Positions 26,922-36,673 are shown, counted from the stretch's first letter. The stretch: DNA of 64,000 nt from Candidatus Methanomethylophilaceae archaeon (GCA_944320495.1 CALUHR010000003.1:1-64000); one strand, 5' to 3'. Notes: a model not told the origin generated them from the letters alone. A program made the numbers and translations.

Positions 26922-29084
26922 TCACATGTCCCTGACGGTTATCCCATCAATCGTCTCGGCGATCGCGCGGGTCTCCGCATCACATGTGAACAGCAGGATC
27001 TGCATCTCCCCGGCCAGCCCGGCAAGAGCGCGGAGCGCCCCCTCCTTCCTGCCCGAGTCGAAGGGGAGCAGCACGTCGTCGAGGATGACGGGGACCCTGC
27101 CCTCGCCCATCTCGCGCGCCACAGCGAGCTTCACGGACAGAAGGACCTGTGCCCTGAGGCCGGAGCTCCATTCCCCGATGCCCTTGACCTCGTCCCCGGA
27201 GCGGATCGACAGGTCCTTGGACCTCGGGTCCGTGTCCAGCCTGTACCTGCCGTCGGTCATCATGGAGAGGAAACGGTCGGCCGTGGCGATCACGCCGGGC
27301 TGCACCTGGGAGTAGATCTCCTCGCATGCGTCGTCCGCGATGGAGCAGGCCAGGAGGCCGACGGCACCGTCCTCCAGGGCCCTGCCCCGCTCGTTCGAGA
27401 GCTGCGCCTTGCGGTCCATCATCCTCTCCAGGTCCTCCGTGTCCAGGATGGCATTCATCTTCTCCTCGATAGTACCGATCTCCTGGCGCACATCGCCCAT
27501 CCTGGCGGAGGAGCTGTCGGTCGGCCTCTCGACGGGGCACACCGGCACGTCGGGGTCGAGGCCCGCGCTGGATATGGCGCCGCGCAGCTCGGCGATCTGG
27601 CGATCGATGTCGGCGGCCCTGCGGGTGCTCTCCAGGGAGCGCTGGAAGCCCTCCTTCCCGGAGAACCTCTGCGTGAACTGCAGGAGCTTCGTATCCGCAT
27701 CGCCCTTGTCGGCCCTGGCGCGGAGCACGTGCCTCTCCATCCTCTCGATGGATGCGGCGGCGTCCCTGGCCTTCGTGAGGCATTCGACGTCATCCTCCAT
27801 CCCGTACGATTCTAGCCCTAGGTCGGACATGACCGATGCCACCTCGTCCTCGAAGGCCGACATCCTCCGCCGCACGGCGCCGATCTCCGCATCCGTCCCG
27901 TCATCGTCTGTATCGGGCGATGGGGAATGGACGCGCACCTCGTGTCCACGGGCACCCAGGACGACGGCGACTGCGCCGACTGCCGTGAGCGCCAGGGCGT
28001 ATGGCGTGTACATGACGCCCAGCACCAGGCCTGCGACGGCGAGGATGAGCCCCAGGACCATGACCGGCATGGATCTGACACGGCGGACCTCGGTGACGGG
28101 TGCGGACCTCTTCGGGGCCCTCTGGCGGGATTCCAGTCCCCTGAGGGTGCGGGAGTCTTCCTTGTACGCCTGCAGACGTCCGGGGAAGGTCTCTATGGCC
28201 TTCGAACGGGCGGCCACCTTGCGGCGGTCGGCACCCCTCAGGTCCCTCTCCTCCTCCTGACGGCGGCTGTTCAGCTGTTCGAGCTCGTTCTCCGCGGCGG
28301 AGGCCCTGGAGACCAGATCGCCGTAGCGGGCCTCGTCCTCAGGAGACACCGTCACGAACTCGCCCAGGTCGGCGCGCTCCTTCTGCAGTCTGGACAGCCT
28401 GTCGTAGTTGGACACGTTGGATTCGTAGATGTCGTGTATCCTCTTTGCCTCGATATCGGCCTTGGATTCACCATTCAGCCTCTCGAGCTCGTCGCAGAGC
28501 TCTGACCTGCGTCTGTCGAGCTCCCCATACCTGTCGACCTGGCTCCTCGATTCGGCGATGCCCGCATCTATGCTGGAGATCTCCGAGTCCAGCGATAGCA
28601 CCTTGCTGCGGGAGTTCGACCTCCTGCCGAGACTGGACTCCCACATCTCCTCCGCCGAGGCCCTTGCCGGGGGGAGCGAGTCCCCTCCGGGCACTGTGAG
28701 GAACCTGCTCCTCACCCCGCCCTCGGTGACGACCTTCTCGTCGTCCAGGTCCGAGGGGGTCATGGCGAAAACGCTGCGGTACAGGACGGGGTCGTCCGTA
28801 CCTGTGGGCATGGCAGGACGTTCCCCCTCGACGTTCTTCTGGACCAGCCTGAGCGTCCTCTCCTCGCCGTCCTGCTCGTACGTCAGGGTCCCGGAGTCGG
28901 TCTTCTCTCTCGACGGATACTGGTTCCTCTTGGGTGAAGGCACGAGCGTGGACCTGATGAACTCCATCACGGTAGTCTTCCCGCTCTCGTTGGGACCGTG
29001 AAGCACGGTGAGCCCGTCCGAGAAACGGTAGCTCCTGTCGCGTATCCCTCCGAAGGAGCGGATGGAAGCGGACCTTATCCTCAT
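26922..29084 (-). CDS. SbcC/YhaN-like ATPase with membrane hairpin
   Basis: A 720-residue ABC-type ATPase of the Rad50/SbcC superfamily. Walker A (LHGPNESGKTTVMEF) is at about residues 28-42, coiled coils flank the centre, and Walker B is in RVPVILDDVLLPFD near the C terminus, with GIGEWSSGLRAQVLLS as the signature. Instead of a zinc hook, the middle (about 341-378) is two hydrophobic helices, as in YhaN-type proteins, so it may be membrane-associated. It overlaps the SbcD-like gene by four bases (ATGA) and presumably forms a nuclease complex with it in DNA-end repair. Confidence 0.85.
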   Translation of the reverse strand: MRIRSASIRSFGGIRDRSYRFSDGLTVLHGPNESGKTTVMEFIRSTLVPSPKRNQYPSREKTDSGTLTYEQDGEERTLRLVQKNVEGERPAMPTGTDDPVLYRSVFAMTPSDLDDEKVVTEGGVRSRFLTVPGGDSLPPARASAEEMWESSLGRRSNSRSKVLSLDSEISSIDAGIAESRSQVDRYGELDRRRSELCDELERLNGESKADIEAKRIHDIYESNVSNYDRLSRLQKERADLGEFVTVSPEDEARYGDLVSRASAAENELEQLNSRRQEEERDLRGADRRKVAARSKAIETFPGRLQAYKEDSRTLRGLESRQRAPKRSAPVTEVRRVRSMPVMVLGLILAVAGLVLGVMYTPYALALTAVGAVAVVLGARGHEVRVHSPSPDTDDDGTDAEIGAVRRRMSAFEDEVASVMSDLGLESYGMEDDVECLTKARDAAASIERMERHVLRARADKGDADTKLLQFTQRFSGKEGFQRSLESTRRAADIDRQIAELRGAISSAGLDPDVPVCPVERPTDSSSARMGDVRQEIGTIEEKMNAILDTEDLERMMDRKAQLSNERGRALEDGAVGLLACSIADDACEEIYSQVQPGVIATADRFLSMMTDGRYRLDTDPRSKDLSIRSGDEVKGIGEWSSGLRAQVLLSVKLAVAREMGEGRVPVILDDVLLPFDSGRKEGALRALAGLAGEMQILLFTCDAETRAIAETIDGITVRDM

Positions 29085-30262
29085 CTGCTCGCCCCCATGC
29101 CCGCCACGAGCATTCCAGTGGCCCTCTCCACGAGACGGACTAGCTCCTCGTCGGTGAGCGATACGTAGTAGTCGCGATGGCGGGCCGCGATCGGATTGGC
29201 GAGGATCCTCTCCAGTATTGCCTCCCTTCCGGAGGCGGCGAGTCTCCTGCCGGAGGCTATGACCTTGGCGGTCATGTCCGAACCGCCGGACCTGGAGTCC
29301 ATGTCGATCGACGGGGACGTCTCGATGATGACCTCGCATACGGTGCATCCGAGCACCTTGGACAGATACTCCGAGCTGTCGTTGAGCCTCAGGGCCCCGT
29401 CCAGCTCGCCGGTCCCCGTGAAAGTAATCCTGACGATTTCCCCCGGGCGCACGGCTCCGCGGGCCTCGTTGATGACGTCGTCCATCGTTCTGCCGGTGAT
29501 GTCCAGGCAGATGTCCCTCCACACGATGCCCTGCGTGGGGACGAAGCGCAACTCCGAGACGCGACCACCGTCCACGGTGACCAGGTAGCATCCCTTCTCC
29601 CCGTCCTCGGTGATCTTCCTCCCCTGGATGTTGCCGGGGTACACCACGTACGGGTTCTCCGAGAGTACTGCGCGCCTGTGTATGTGGCCGATGGCCCAGT
29701 AGTCTACCCCGCGGCCTGACATGTCGGACAGCCTGCACGGGGAGTAGTCGTACTGCGCGCCGACGCTGTCGACGTCGCAGTGCAAGACCGCCACGGTGAA
29801 CCTGTCCGGGGACCCCTGGATCATCGACGGGAGGTTGCGCTCCTCGTGCCAGTCGGCGAAGCTCACACCGGCGATCTCCAGCCCGTCGATCCCGTCCAGC
29901 TCTATGTACTCCGGCTCCGTCCCGAACTCGTGGACGTTCGGGGGGTACGGGATGCTGGACTCCCAGTCGGTGTGCGGGTCGTGGTTTCCACGAGAGATGA
30001 AGCACGGTCTGTCGAGACGTGCCAGCTCCGACGCGAACCTGTGCCTGGTGGCCGGGGTGATCGTCGATTCGTCGAAGGCGTCACCGGCGATGACCATGAA
30101 GTCGGCCCCCTCCGATTTGGCGAGGTCCACTATGCGCGAGAACGACTGGAACACCGACTCGGTCATCCTCTCGCCGGCTTCGGGGTCCTTCGAGGACACC
30201 CCCTTGAACCTGCTTCCCAGATGTAGGTCCGCGCAATGAACGAACCTGAAGTGTGCACCCAT
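29081..30262 (-). CDS. SbcD/YhaO/Mre11-like DNA repair exonuclease subunit
   Basis: A 393-residue metallophosphoesterase. The metal-binding motifs follow the family order: FVHCADLHLGS, VIAGDAFDEST, ISRGNHDPH and WAIGHIHRRAVL. The C-terminal region would contact the partner ATPase. It is the nuclease half of a two-gene SbcCD-like complex. A TATA box about 25 bases before ATG 30262 indicates a leaderless start, and the long upstream open frame is divergent promoter, not coding. Confidence 0.9.
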   Translation of the reverse strand: MGAHFRFVHCADLHLGSRFKGVSSKDPEAGERMTESVFQSFSRIVDLAKSEGADFMVIAGDAFDESTITPATRHRFASELARLDRPCFISRGNHDPHTDWESSIPYPPNVHEFGTEPEYIELDGIDGLEIAGVSFADWHEERNLPSMIQGSPDRFTVAVLHCDVDSVGAQYDYSPCRLSDMSGRGVDYWAIGHIHRRAVLSENPYVVYPGNIQGRKITEDGEKGCYLVTVDGGRVSELRFVPTQGIVWRDICLDITGRTMDDVINEARGAVRPGEIVRITFTGTGELDGALRLNDSSEYLSKVLGCTVCEVIIETSPSIDMDSRSGGSDMTAKVIASGRRLAASGREAILERILANPIAARHRDYYVSLTDEELVRLVERATGMLVAGMGASR

Positions 30263-30410
30263 GCCTCCAACCAGGCCTTCGCCGTATATGAACGGATGCA
30301 GGGGGGTGCGCCGAAAACCCCAGATTCGTGTTGATGGACCTCTCATCCAAAGATGGATGCGCTTGGACGACCCATCCATTATATCTTCACAGCGGAATCC
30401 GCTGGCCATC

Positions 30411-32237
30411 ATGGACTGCATCAAGAAGAAGGTGAACGAGGAGCTCCAGAGGGGCTGGATCGGCAGCGACCTCGCCTGCAACTACCATCCGTGCCACTTC
30501 ACGGGACAGGACTGCACGTTCTGCTACTGTCCGTTCTATCCCTGCCACGACACCGACCTCGGCGAGATGCTCGTCGGCAGGCGCGGCAACGAGGTATGGT
30601 CATGCTCCGACTGCCTCTTCATCCACCGCACCGAGGTGTGCCAGTTCATCATTTCCGAGGTGGGGCGCCTCGGCGTCACGGAGGCTGGCGACCCCCGCTT
30701 CATGGACATATTCGCCGAAGCCAAGAAACGCTTCTGGCACGAGGGCAGCGCCCTCATGGTCGTGGGAGCCACATCGGACGCAGGCAAGTCCATCACCGTC
30801 GCCGCGCTCTGCCGCATCCTCCACAGGAGGGGCTACATCGTCGCCCCCTTCAAGAGCCAGAACATGAGCCTCAACGCCAAGGCCACCAGGATGGGCACGG
30901 AGATCGCCATGGCGCAGACCGTCCAGGCCAAGGCAGCCGGCCTCAAGACGCCCGACAGCCACATGAACCCCATACTCCTCAAGCCGAAGGGTGACACGGT
31001 GTCCCAGGTTGTCGTGTGCGGGAAGCCGTATGCGGACTACGACGTGGAATCGTACTACGGTGAGTTCGTCCCCGGACCCGGCAGGTCGATCGTCCGCGAG
31101 AACATCGCCTTCCTGAAAAGGCACTACGACTTCGTCCTCATGGAGGGTGCCGGATCCCCGGCGGAGATCAACATCTACGACGTGGACATCGCCAACATGG
31201 GCGCCGCCAGGGAGGCCGATGCCGACGTGATACTCGTGGTGAACGTCGAATGGGGCGGCGCGTTCGCCTACGCGCTGGGAACCATCGAGCTCATCCCGGA
31301 GGAGGACAGGAGGAGGATCAAGGGCGTCGTGTTCAACAACGTCCGCGGAGACACGGAGAGGTTCAGGACCGGGATACCCGAGTTCGAACGCCTCTGCGGG
31401 GTCCCGGTCATCGGCGTCATCCCCCACGGGGACTTCGTGCTCCCCTCGGAGGACTCCGAGGCGCTCAGGAGCGTCGCCACCATGGGCCACGGCAGATGCA
31501 GGATCGCGGCAGTGCGCTACCCGAGGATCGCCAACTTCACCGACCTGGACCCGCTTTTCCTGGAGGATGTGACCGTCGTCTTCGCCGAGAGGCCCGAGGA
31601 CCTGGACGGCGCCGACGCGATCGTCCTGCCCGGCACGAAGAACACCGTCCAGGACCTCCTGTGGATGGAGAGCGCCGGCATCGCCGACAAGGTGCGCTCC
31701 CTCAGGGGCAAGGTGCCGATCGTGGGAATATGCGGCGGGTACCAGATGATGGGGCGCGAGCTCCGGGACCCGGAGGGGATCGAGGGCGGGGTCAGCCGCA
31801 CCCTGCCCGGACTGGGGCTGTTCGACATGACAACCACATTCGGCGACTACTCCAAGCGCGTCGTGAACAGCGAGGGGCGCATGCTCGTCGGCGATGGCGG
31901 CGACATCACTGGCTATGAGCTGCACATGGGCATGTCCGAGGTCCGCGAGGAGCCGCTCTTCGAGATAACCAACAACTTCGACAGGGACAGGGTCACCGAC
32001 GGAGCCGTGAGGGAGAATGAGATGCTCTACGGCACATACCTCCACGGGATATTCGACAGGAAGCCCTTCAGGACCCATTTCCTCTCCAGGATAACGCATG
32101 GAGGGGAGCGCTACGACGCCTCCGACTCCCGCGACTACGACGATATCCTCGAGGAGAACCTCGAGAGGCTGGCGGACGTGTTCGAATCCAACCTGGACAT
32201 GGACGCGGTCATGCGCATGCTGGGGGTGGGCGAGTGA
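30411..32237 (+). CDS. cobQ: cobyric acid synthase fused to a Cys-rich N-terminal domain
   Basis: A 608-residue protein. Residues 1-95 form a Cys/His-rich domain (NYHPCHFTGQDCTFCYCPFYPC, here split as NYHPCHFTG and CTFCYCPFYPC) of the small cysteine-rich type seen with archaeal cobalamin genes, possibly binding a metal or Fe-S cluster. The rest is CobQ: an ATP-binding DTB synthetase-like domain (VGATSDAGKSITVAALCR) and a class I glutaminase-like domain with the Cys in GICGGYQMMG and His in YGTYLHGIF. It amidates adenosyl-cobyrinic diamide in corrinoid synthesis, feeding the methylamine corrinoid proteins. A TATA box at about 30377 precedes ATG 30411. Confidence 0.92.
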   Translation: MDCIKKKVNEELQRGWIGSDLACNYHPCHFTGQDCTFCYCPFYPCHDTDLGEMLVGRRGNEVWSCSDCLFIHRTEVCQFIISEVGRLGVTEAGDPRFMDIFAEAKKRFWHEGSALMVVGATSDAGKSITVAALCRILHRRGYIVAPFKSQNMSLNAKATRMGTEIAMAQTVQAKAAGLKTPDSHMNPILLKPKGDTVSQVVVCGKPYADYDVESYYGEFVPGPGRSIVRENIAFLKRHYDFVLMEGAGSPAEINIYDVDIANMGAAREADADVILVVNVEWGGAFAYALGTIELIPEEDRRRIKGVVFNNVRGDTERFRTGIPEFERLCGVPVIGVIPHGDFVLPSEDSEALRSVATMGHGRCRIAAVRYPRIANFTDLDPLFLEDVTVVFAERPEDLDGADAIVLPGTKNTVQDLLWMESAGIADKVRSLRGKVPIVGICGGYQMMGRELRDPEGIEGGVSRTLPGLGLFDMTTTFGDYSKRVVNSEGRMLVGDGGDITGYELHMGMSEVREEPLFEITNNFDRDRVTDGAVRENEMLYGTYLHGIFDRKPFRTHFLSRITHGGERYDASDSRDYDDILEENLERLADVFESNLDMDAVMRMLGVGE

Positions 32238-33076
32238 GGATCCTCGTCCTCGGCACGTCCTCCGACGCAGGGAAGACCGTCATCGGCGCCATGATCTGCC
32301 GCCACATGGCCCGCAGGGGGCTAGACCCCGTGCCCTTCAAGGCGTTCAACCTGTCGCTCAACTCCTATGCCACCAAGGACGGCGGGGAGATCGGGATGGG
32401 GCAGACATTCCAGGCGTGGGCCTGCGGCCTCGAGCCTGAGACCGACATGAACCCCGTGCTCTACAAGCCGTCCGGCGGGGGCAGGATGCAGATGATCGTC
32501 GGGGGGAGACCGCTCATGGACATCGGCAACGGCGTCGAGCCCGACAGGGAGGCGGCGGTGAGAGGGATTCGCGAGGCATACGGCAGGCTCTCGTCCGCCC
32601 ACGGATGCGTGGTGTGCGAGGGGTCCGGATCCCCCGCCGAGCTGAACCTCATGTCCAGCGACCTCGCCAACACCGGGCTCATGCGCCTCCTGGGAGTGCC
32701 CGCGGTGCTGGTCGCCGATATCGAGCGCGGAGGGGCCTTCGCAGCGATATACGGGACGTGGAGGATCATCCCGGAGGACGTCAGACCCCTGCTCAAGGGC
32801 TTCGTGATCAACCGCTTCAGGGGCGACGCCTCCATCCTCGGGGACGGCATCAGGAGGATCGAGGAGCTCACCGGCATGAGGTGCCTGGGCGTCATACCCT
32901 ATCTGCCGCTTAGGTTCCCGGAGGAGGACTCGCTGTCGCGGTCCGAGGGGAGGCTCCAGGGCGAGGACGTCAGGCAGGCGTTCCTGTCCAACCTGGACGA
33001 GCTGCTCGACGCGGCGGAGGCCGGCGGATTCGACTTCAGGCTCCTGGAGGACATCACGGACGAGGGTCAGAGCCGA
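32234..33076 (+). CDS. half-length CobQ paralogue, DTB synthetase domain only (ends at CGA)
   Basis: A 280-residue protein homologous to the N-terminal half of CobQ (LVLGTSSDAGKTVIGAMICR, NLSLNSYATKDGGEIG, EGSGSPAELNLMSSDLANTG) but without the glutaminase domain. It starts at GTG 32234 overlapping the cobQ stop. It could be an ATP-dependent ligase partner using ammonia or the neighbour's glutaminase, or a specialised paralogue for another tetrapyrrole amide. The standard frame runs to TGA 33109, but the last 11 codons are promoter-like (ATTAACTA). I end it at CGA 33074-33076, after DEGQS. Confidence 0.75.
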
Positions 33077-33166
33077 CGCACGACGACACGATTAACTACC
33101 GACGAGTGATAGTCCAGACAATTCACCCCGGGCGGATCCCCGTACCGGAGGACGGGGGACGTACCC

Positions 33167-34525
33167 ATGAACAGCGAGTACAAGAGATTCATCGAGAGCA
33201 AGGCCAAGGAGTGCCAGTCCATCGACAGCTTCCCGCCGGAGCTCTACGAGAAGTTCGATGTCAAGAAGGGGCTGCGCGACAACAAGGGCAACGGCGTCGT
33301 CGTCGGGCTCACGAGCATCTCCCAGGTCGACGGGACCGAGAAGATCGACGGGAAGAAGGTCCCCTGCGAGGGCAAGCTGCGCTACCGCGGCTACGACATC
33401 GAGGACCTGACCCAGGGGTTCCTGAACAAACGCTTCGGGTTCGAGGAGTGCACCTATCTCCTGCTGTTCGGCAACCTCCCCACCCAGGACGAACTCGAGG
33501 AGTTCAAGATGCACCTGGCCGAGGAGAGGAGGCTTCCCGTCACCTTCACCAGGGACGTCATCATGAAGGCCGCCAACAAGGACATCATGAACTCCGTGTC
33601 CAGATGCATACTGTTCCTCTCCTCCTACGACAAGAACGCCCTGGACAACTCCACCAAGAACGTCCTCAGGCAGTGCATCTACCTGATCAGCGTCTTCCCC
33701 ATGCTCACCGTCTACAGCTACCACGCCTACAACCACTACATCAACGACGAGAGCATGTACATCCACCGCCCGGACCCGAGGCTCTCCACCGCGGAGAACT
33801 TCCTCAGGATGCTCAGGCCGGACAAGTCCTACACCTACCTGGAGGCCACCGTCCTCGACCTGGCGCTGGTTCTGCACATGGAGCACGGCGGAGGCAACAA
33901 CTCCACCTTCACCACCCGCGTGACCACGTCCTCGGGATCGGACACGTACGCGGTCATCGCCGCGGCCATGTCCTCCCTCAAGGGACCGAAGCACGGCGGC
34001 GCCAACCTGAAGGTCATGGACATGATGGACGACCTCAAGCGCCACGTGAAGCATCCGGACAACAGGAAGTCGCTAACCAAGTACCTCTCGGACGTCCTGG
34101 ACAAGAAGGCGTTCGACCACCAGGGCCTGATCTACGGCATGGGCCACGCGGTATACACCCTCTCGGACCCCAGGGCCAAGGTCTTCAAGTCCTTCGTCGA
34201 GAAGCTCGCCGCCGAGAAGGGGAGGCTGGACGACTACAACCTCTACGCCGCCGTCGAGGAGATCGCCCCGGAGCTCATCATGGCCAAGCACCCCAACACC
34301 ACCGGTGTCTCCGCCAACGTGGACTTCTACAGCGGGTTCGTCTACGACCTGCTCGGCATCCCGAGGGAGCTGTACACCCCGATCTTCGCCACCGCCAGGA
34401 TAGTCGGGTGGAGCGCCCACAGGATCGAGGAGATCGTCACCTCCAACAAGATCCTCCGTCCCGCCTACGTGAACATCGGAGAGCCCAGGGAGTACGTGCC
34501 CCTGGACAGGAGGGGTTCCGAATGA
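33167..34525 (+). CDS. gltA: citrate synthase
   Basis: A 452-residue citrate synthase condensing oxaloacetate and acetyl-CoA. Catalytic residues lie in LHMEHGGGNNS (His), GMGHAVYTLSDPR (His) and VSANVDFYSGF (Asp). It is longer than archaeal si-type enzymes because of an N-terminal extension of about 60 residues, resembling the clostridial-type subfamily. In this lineage it probably serves glutamate synthesis through a partial cycle. It overlaps the following YbjN-like gene by four bases (ATGA). Confidence 0.92.
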   Translation: MNSEYKRFIESKAKECQSIDSFPPELYEKFDVKKGLRDNKGNGVVVGLTSISQVDGTEKIDGKKVPCEGKLRYRGYDIEDLTQGFLNKRFGFEECTYLLLFGNLPTQDELEEFKMHLAEERRLPVTFTRDVIMKAANKDIMNSVSRCILFLSSYDKNALDNSTKNVLRQCIYLISVFPMLTVYSYHAYNHYINDESMYIHRPDPRLSTAENFLRMLRPDKSYTYLEATVLDLALVLHMEHGGGNNSTFTTRVTTSSGSDTYAVIAAAMSSLKGPKHGGANLKVMDMMDDLKRHVKHPDNRKSLTKYLSDVLDKKAFDHQGLIYGMGHAVYTLSDPRAKVFKSFVEKLAAEKGRLDDYNLYAAVEEIAPELIMAKHPNTTGVSANVDFYSGFVYDLLGIPRELYTPIFATARIVGWSAHRIEEIVTSNKILRPAYVNIGEPREYVPLDRRGSE

Positions 34526-34971
34526 TCGGCAACCCCAGCAACAAGGCGATCAGGAACGCCAAGAAGGCGCTGGAGTCCCTGGACCTCAACTACGAGGACC
34601 GCGACGGCACCATCGTGCTGAGCGCCATGGGGGACGACCTGCCCATCGGCATGGTCATCATCGCCGACGACGGCAACATGACCCTGAACATCTACTGCTA
34701 CCTGATGTTCGACTTCGGGTCGGAGGCCAGGATGAAGCTCATCCCCGAGCTGAACACGCTGAACAACACCATAAACAACGGCGGGTTCTACATGTCGGAC
34801 GACGAGAACAAGATCTACTTCAAGATCGTCCAGAGCTTCTACGACCAGGTCCCCTCGGACGAGACCATCGCCCACCTGATCAAGGTGGCGTTCAAGACCG
34901 TCGACGTCAACGACGGCAAGCTGAAGGACCTCATCCCGAAGGACGCGATGAAGGACCTGATGTACTCGTGA
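34522..34971 (+). CDS. YbjN-domain protein
   Basis: A 149-residue protein of the YbjN / type III secretion chaperone-like fold: two alpha helices, a curved sheet and a hydrophobic core (VVIIADDGNMTLNIYCYLMF without signal peptide). The family function is unclear, often linked to regulation or chaperoning. It is translationally coupled to citrate synthase. It ends with TGA at 34969-34971, and the convergent nadA ends at the very next base. Confidence 0.7.
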   Translation: MIGNPSNKAIRNAKKALESLDLNYEDRDGTIVLSAMGDDLPIGMVIIADDGNMTLNIYCYLMFDFGSEARMKLIPELNTLNNTINNGGFYMSDDENKIYFKIVQSFYDQVPSDETIAHLIKVAFKTVDVNDGKLKDLIPKDAMKDLMYS

Positions 34972-35874
34972 TCGCCTTCCGGCGACCATCCTCTCCACCG
35001 GCCTGCGGGCACCGGCGACGACCTCGTCCGGGAGCTCGACGGCCGGTCCCATCTTCTCCAGGCACTCCAGCACGCCCTCGGGGGTTGCCATCTTCATGGC
35101 CCCGCACACGGCGGACTCGGGGAACCACCACACCCTTCCGGGGACCTCCTTATCGAGCCTGTGCCTCATGCCGACCTCGGTGAGCACGATGAACTCCCTC
35201 GACTCGGACTGGCGGCAGTGGCCGATCATGCCCTCGGTGGAACCGATGAAGTCGGCCATCGCGAGGACCGGCGCCCTGCACTCGGGGTGGGCGAGGACCT
35301 CCGCGCCGGGATGCTCGCGCCTGAGCGCCTCCACCTGGCCGACCGATATGGATTGGTGGATGGGGCAGAACCCGTGCCAGAGCTCGATGTCCTTGGATGG
35401 GTTCTTGGATGCGGCGTAGGAGCCGAGGTTCCTGTCGGGAACGAAGAGGACCTTGTCGGAGGACAGTCCCGAGACGACCTTGACGGCGTTGGACGACGTG
35501 CAGCACACGTCCATCTCCGCCTTGCACGCGGCCGTCGAGTTGACATAGCCGACGACCTCGCACCCGGGGTTGCGAGCACGAGCCTCGCGGATCTGCTCCG
35601 GGGTGCACATCTGCGCCATGGAGCACACCGCATCCGGATCGGGGATCAGCACGGTCTTGCCCGGATTGAGGATCTTGGCGGTCTCGGCCATGAAGGACAC
35701 GCCGCAGAACACGATGACATCGGCGTCCGTCTCGGACGCCGCTATGGAGAGGCCGAGGGAATCCCCGACCTTGTCGGCGATGTCCTGCACCTCTGGCAGG
35801 CAGTAGTTGTGCGCCAGGATGATGGCGTTGCGTTCGCACTTGAGCTCGGCTATCCTCTCCGAGACGTCGACCAT
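34972..35874 (-). CDS. nadA: quinolinate synthase A (ends at CGA)
   Basis: A 300-residue Fe-S enzyme condensing iminoaspartate with dihydroxyacetone phosphate in NAD synthesis. Family segments include ILAHNYCLPEVQDIAD, FCGVSFMAETAKIL, and cluster Cys residues in CSMAQMC, the HPECRAPV region and VWWFPESAVCGAMK. The expected end is at PVERMVAGR. There the minus strand reads AGG CGA TCA, with CGA at 34974-34972. Without a stop there, the standard frame continues 169 codons antisense to the YbjN and citrate synthase genes. The true start is ATG 35874. Confidence 0.93.
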
Positions 35875-35963
35875 GCCTGCGCGATTGACGCACCCATATA
35901 AATCATGCCCCAATCTATTTAGGAAAACCTAATCGAATGGTATATGCCCCCGATTACACGACC

Positions 35964-36116
35964 ATGTCGGAGATCGTGCTCAACCCCAACTGCAACTGCC
36001 CCAAGGTGGAGTGCCCCAACCACGGGAACTGCATGGCATGCGTGGAGAACCACAAGGCCAACAGCAAGCTCATCCCGTTCTGCCTGAGATTCATGGTCGA
36101 AAACAACCAGGCCTGA
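35964..36116 (+). CDS. small Cys-rich protein (DUF6485-like)
   Basis: A 50-residue protein with a dense cysteine pattern, N-C-N-C-P-x3-C-x2-HGNCMAC and a final PFC, likely binding zinc or iron-sulfur. Small proteins of this kind occur in anaerobic archaea and bacteria without a known role. ATG 35964 is about 25 bases after the AT-rich element near 35935-35943, so it may be leaderless. It is divergent from nadA. Confidence 0.65.
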   Translation: MSEIVLNPNCNCPKVECPNHGNCMACVENHKANSKLIPFCLRFMVENNQA

Positions 36117-36200
36117 ACCGGCGGCCACGATTCCAAATCCCGGACGGCCGCCTGCGGGCAATGTCCGGGCGTTTCTTTTCTTCTATCAGATAGTTAGCAA
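36117..36200. other. intergenic region after the Cys-rich gene
   Basis: It contains an imperfect hairpin (GGCGGCC and GGCCGCC, about 36120-36152) that could end the small Cys-rich gene, then TTTCTTTTC, a possible termination tract. With 36201-36716 it makes a 600-base stretch without a confident intact gene. Confidence 0.45.
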
Positions 36201-36341
36201 ATGAACATGCATATGAATATGCAAGTGCATCAGAATATGCATGTGCATATGAATATGAACCATGAAAACATCACGACTACTGAGGAGAAGGACAGCCATT
36301 CGCTTACAATGGACTCAATCCTGAATCCATCCCCAAAATAG
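36201..36341 (+). CDS. possible Met/His-rich peptide ending in UAG
   Basis: ATG 36201 opens a 46-codon frame whose first 20 residues are almost only Met, His, Asn and Gln in alternation (MNMHMNMQVHQ...), followed by an acidic stretch. It ends in TAG at 36339-36341. The DNA is a degenerate repeat of ATGCATATGAAT-like units, so the peptide may be an accident of a simple repeat. If expressed it would bind soft or borderline metals. No clear ribosome site is seen. Because the organism decodes UAG as pyrrolysine, the true end is uncertain. Confidence 0.3.
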   Translation: MNMHMNMQVHQNMHVHMNMNHENITTTEEKDSHSLTMDSILNPSPK

Positions 36342-36673
36342 AGAAGGGTCTCAACGAACTGTGCAATAGGATACCCCGCGCTACATCCCACAGCTCTCAT
36401 ATCACGTCTACAAAGGAGCCGATCAACAATCCGAAAGGAAAGTACAGGGACCCGAAGGAGACGAAGGAAGCAATCCTGGAATCGCTCAGGATCAACGGCG
36501 GCCAAAGCGGACGGGAATTGGCGACATCTGTAGGCTACAATGGCGTGAACAACACCTTCCGCAGATGCTTAGCCGAACTCATGGAGGCCGGCCTGGTCGA
36601 ATACTTGTATCCGGACTCACCCAGGGACAGGCGCCAGAAGATATGTCTGGCAAAACGCGGACTAACGCCCCGA
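36286..36673 (+). pseudogene. 5'-truncated winged-helix regulator remnant (ends at CGA)
   Basis: A frame opening after an in-frame TGA at about 36283 has no ATG, GTG or TTG until 36518, yet reads as protein: NPKGKYRDPKETKEAILESL, then SGRELATSVGYNGVNNTFRRCL and LMEAGLVEYLYPDSP. This looks like the C-terminal winged-helix end of a larger regulator (AlbA-2/divergent AAA type) whose 5' part has been lost. The upstream sequence is the ATG-rich repeat. The frame reaches CGA at 36671-36673 right after the domain, and in the standard code it would continue towards mptD. Confidence 0.5.

Noticed and set aside
26922..30005. A 1027-codon frame combining the SbcC-like gene with upstream sequence
   Set aside because: The upstream third lies antiphase within the SbcD-like gene; the ATGA overlap and Walker A fix the true start at 29084.
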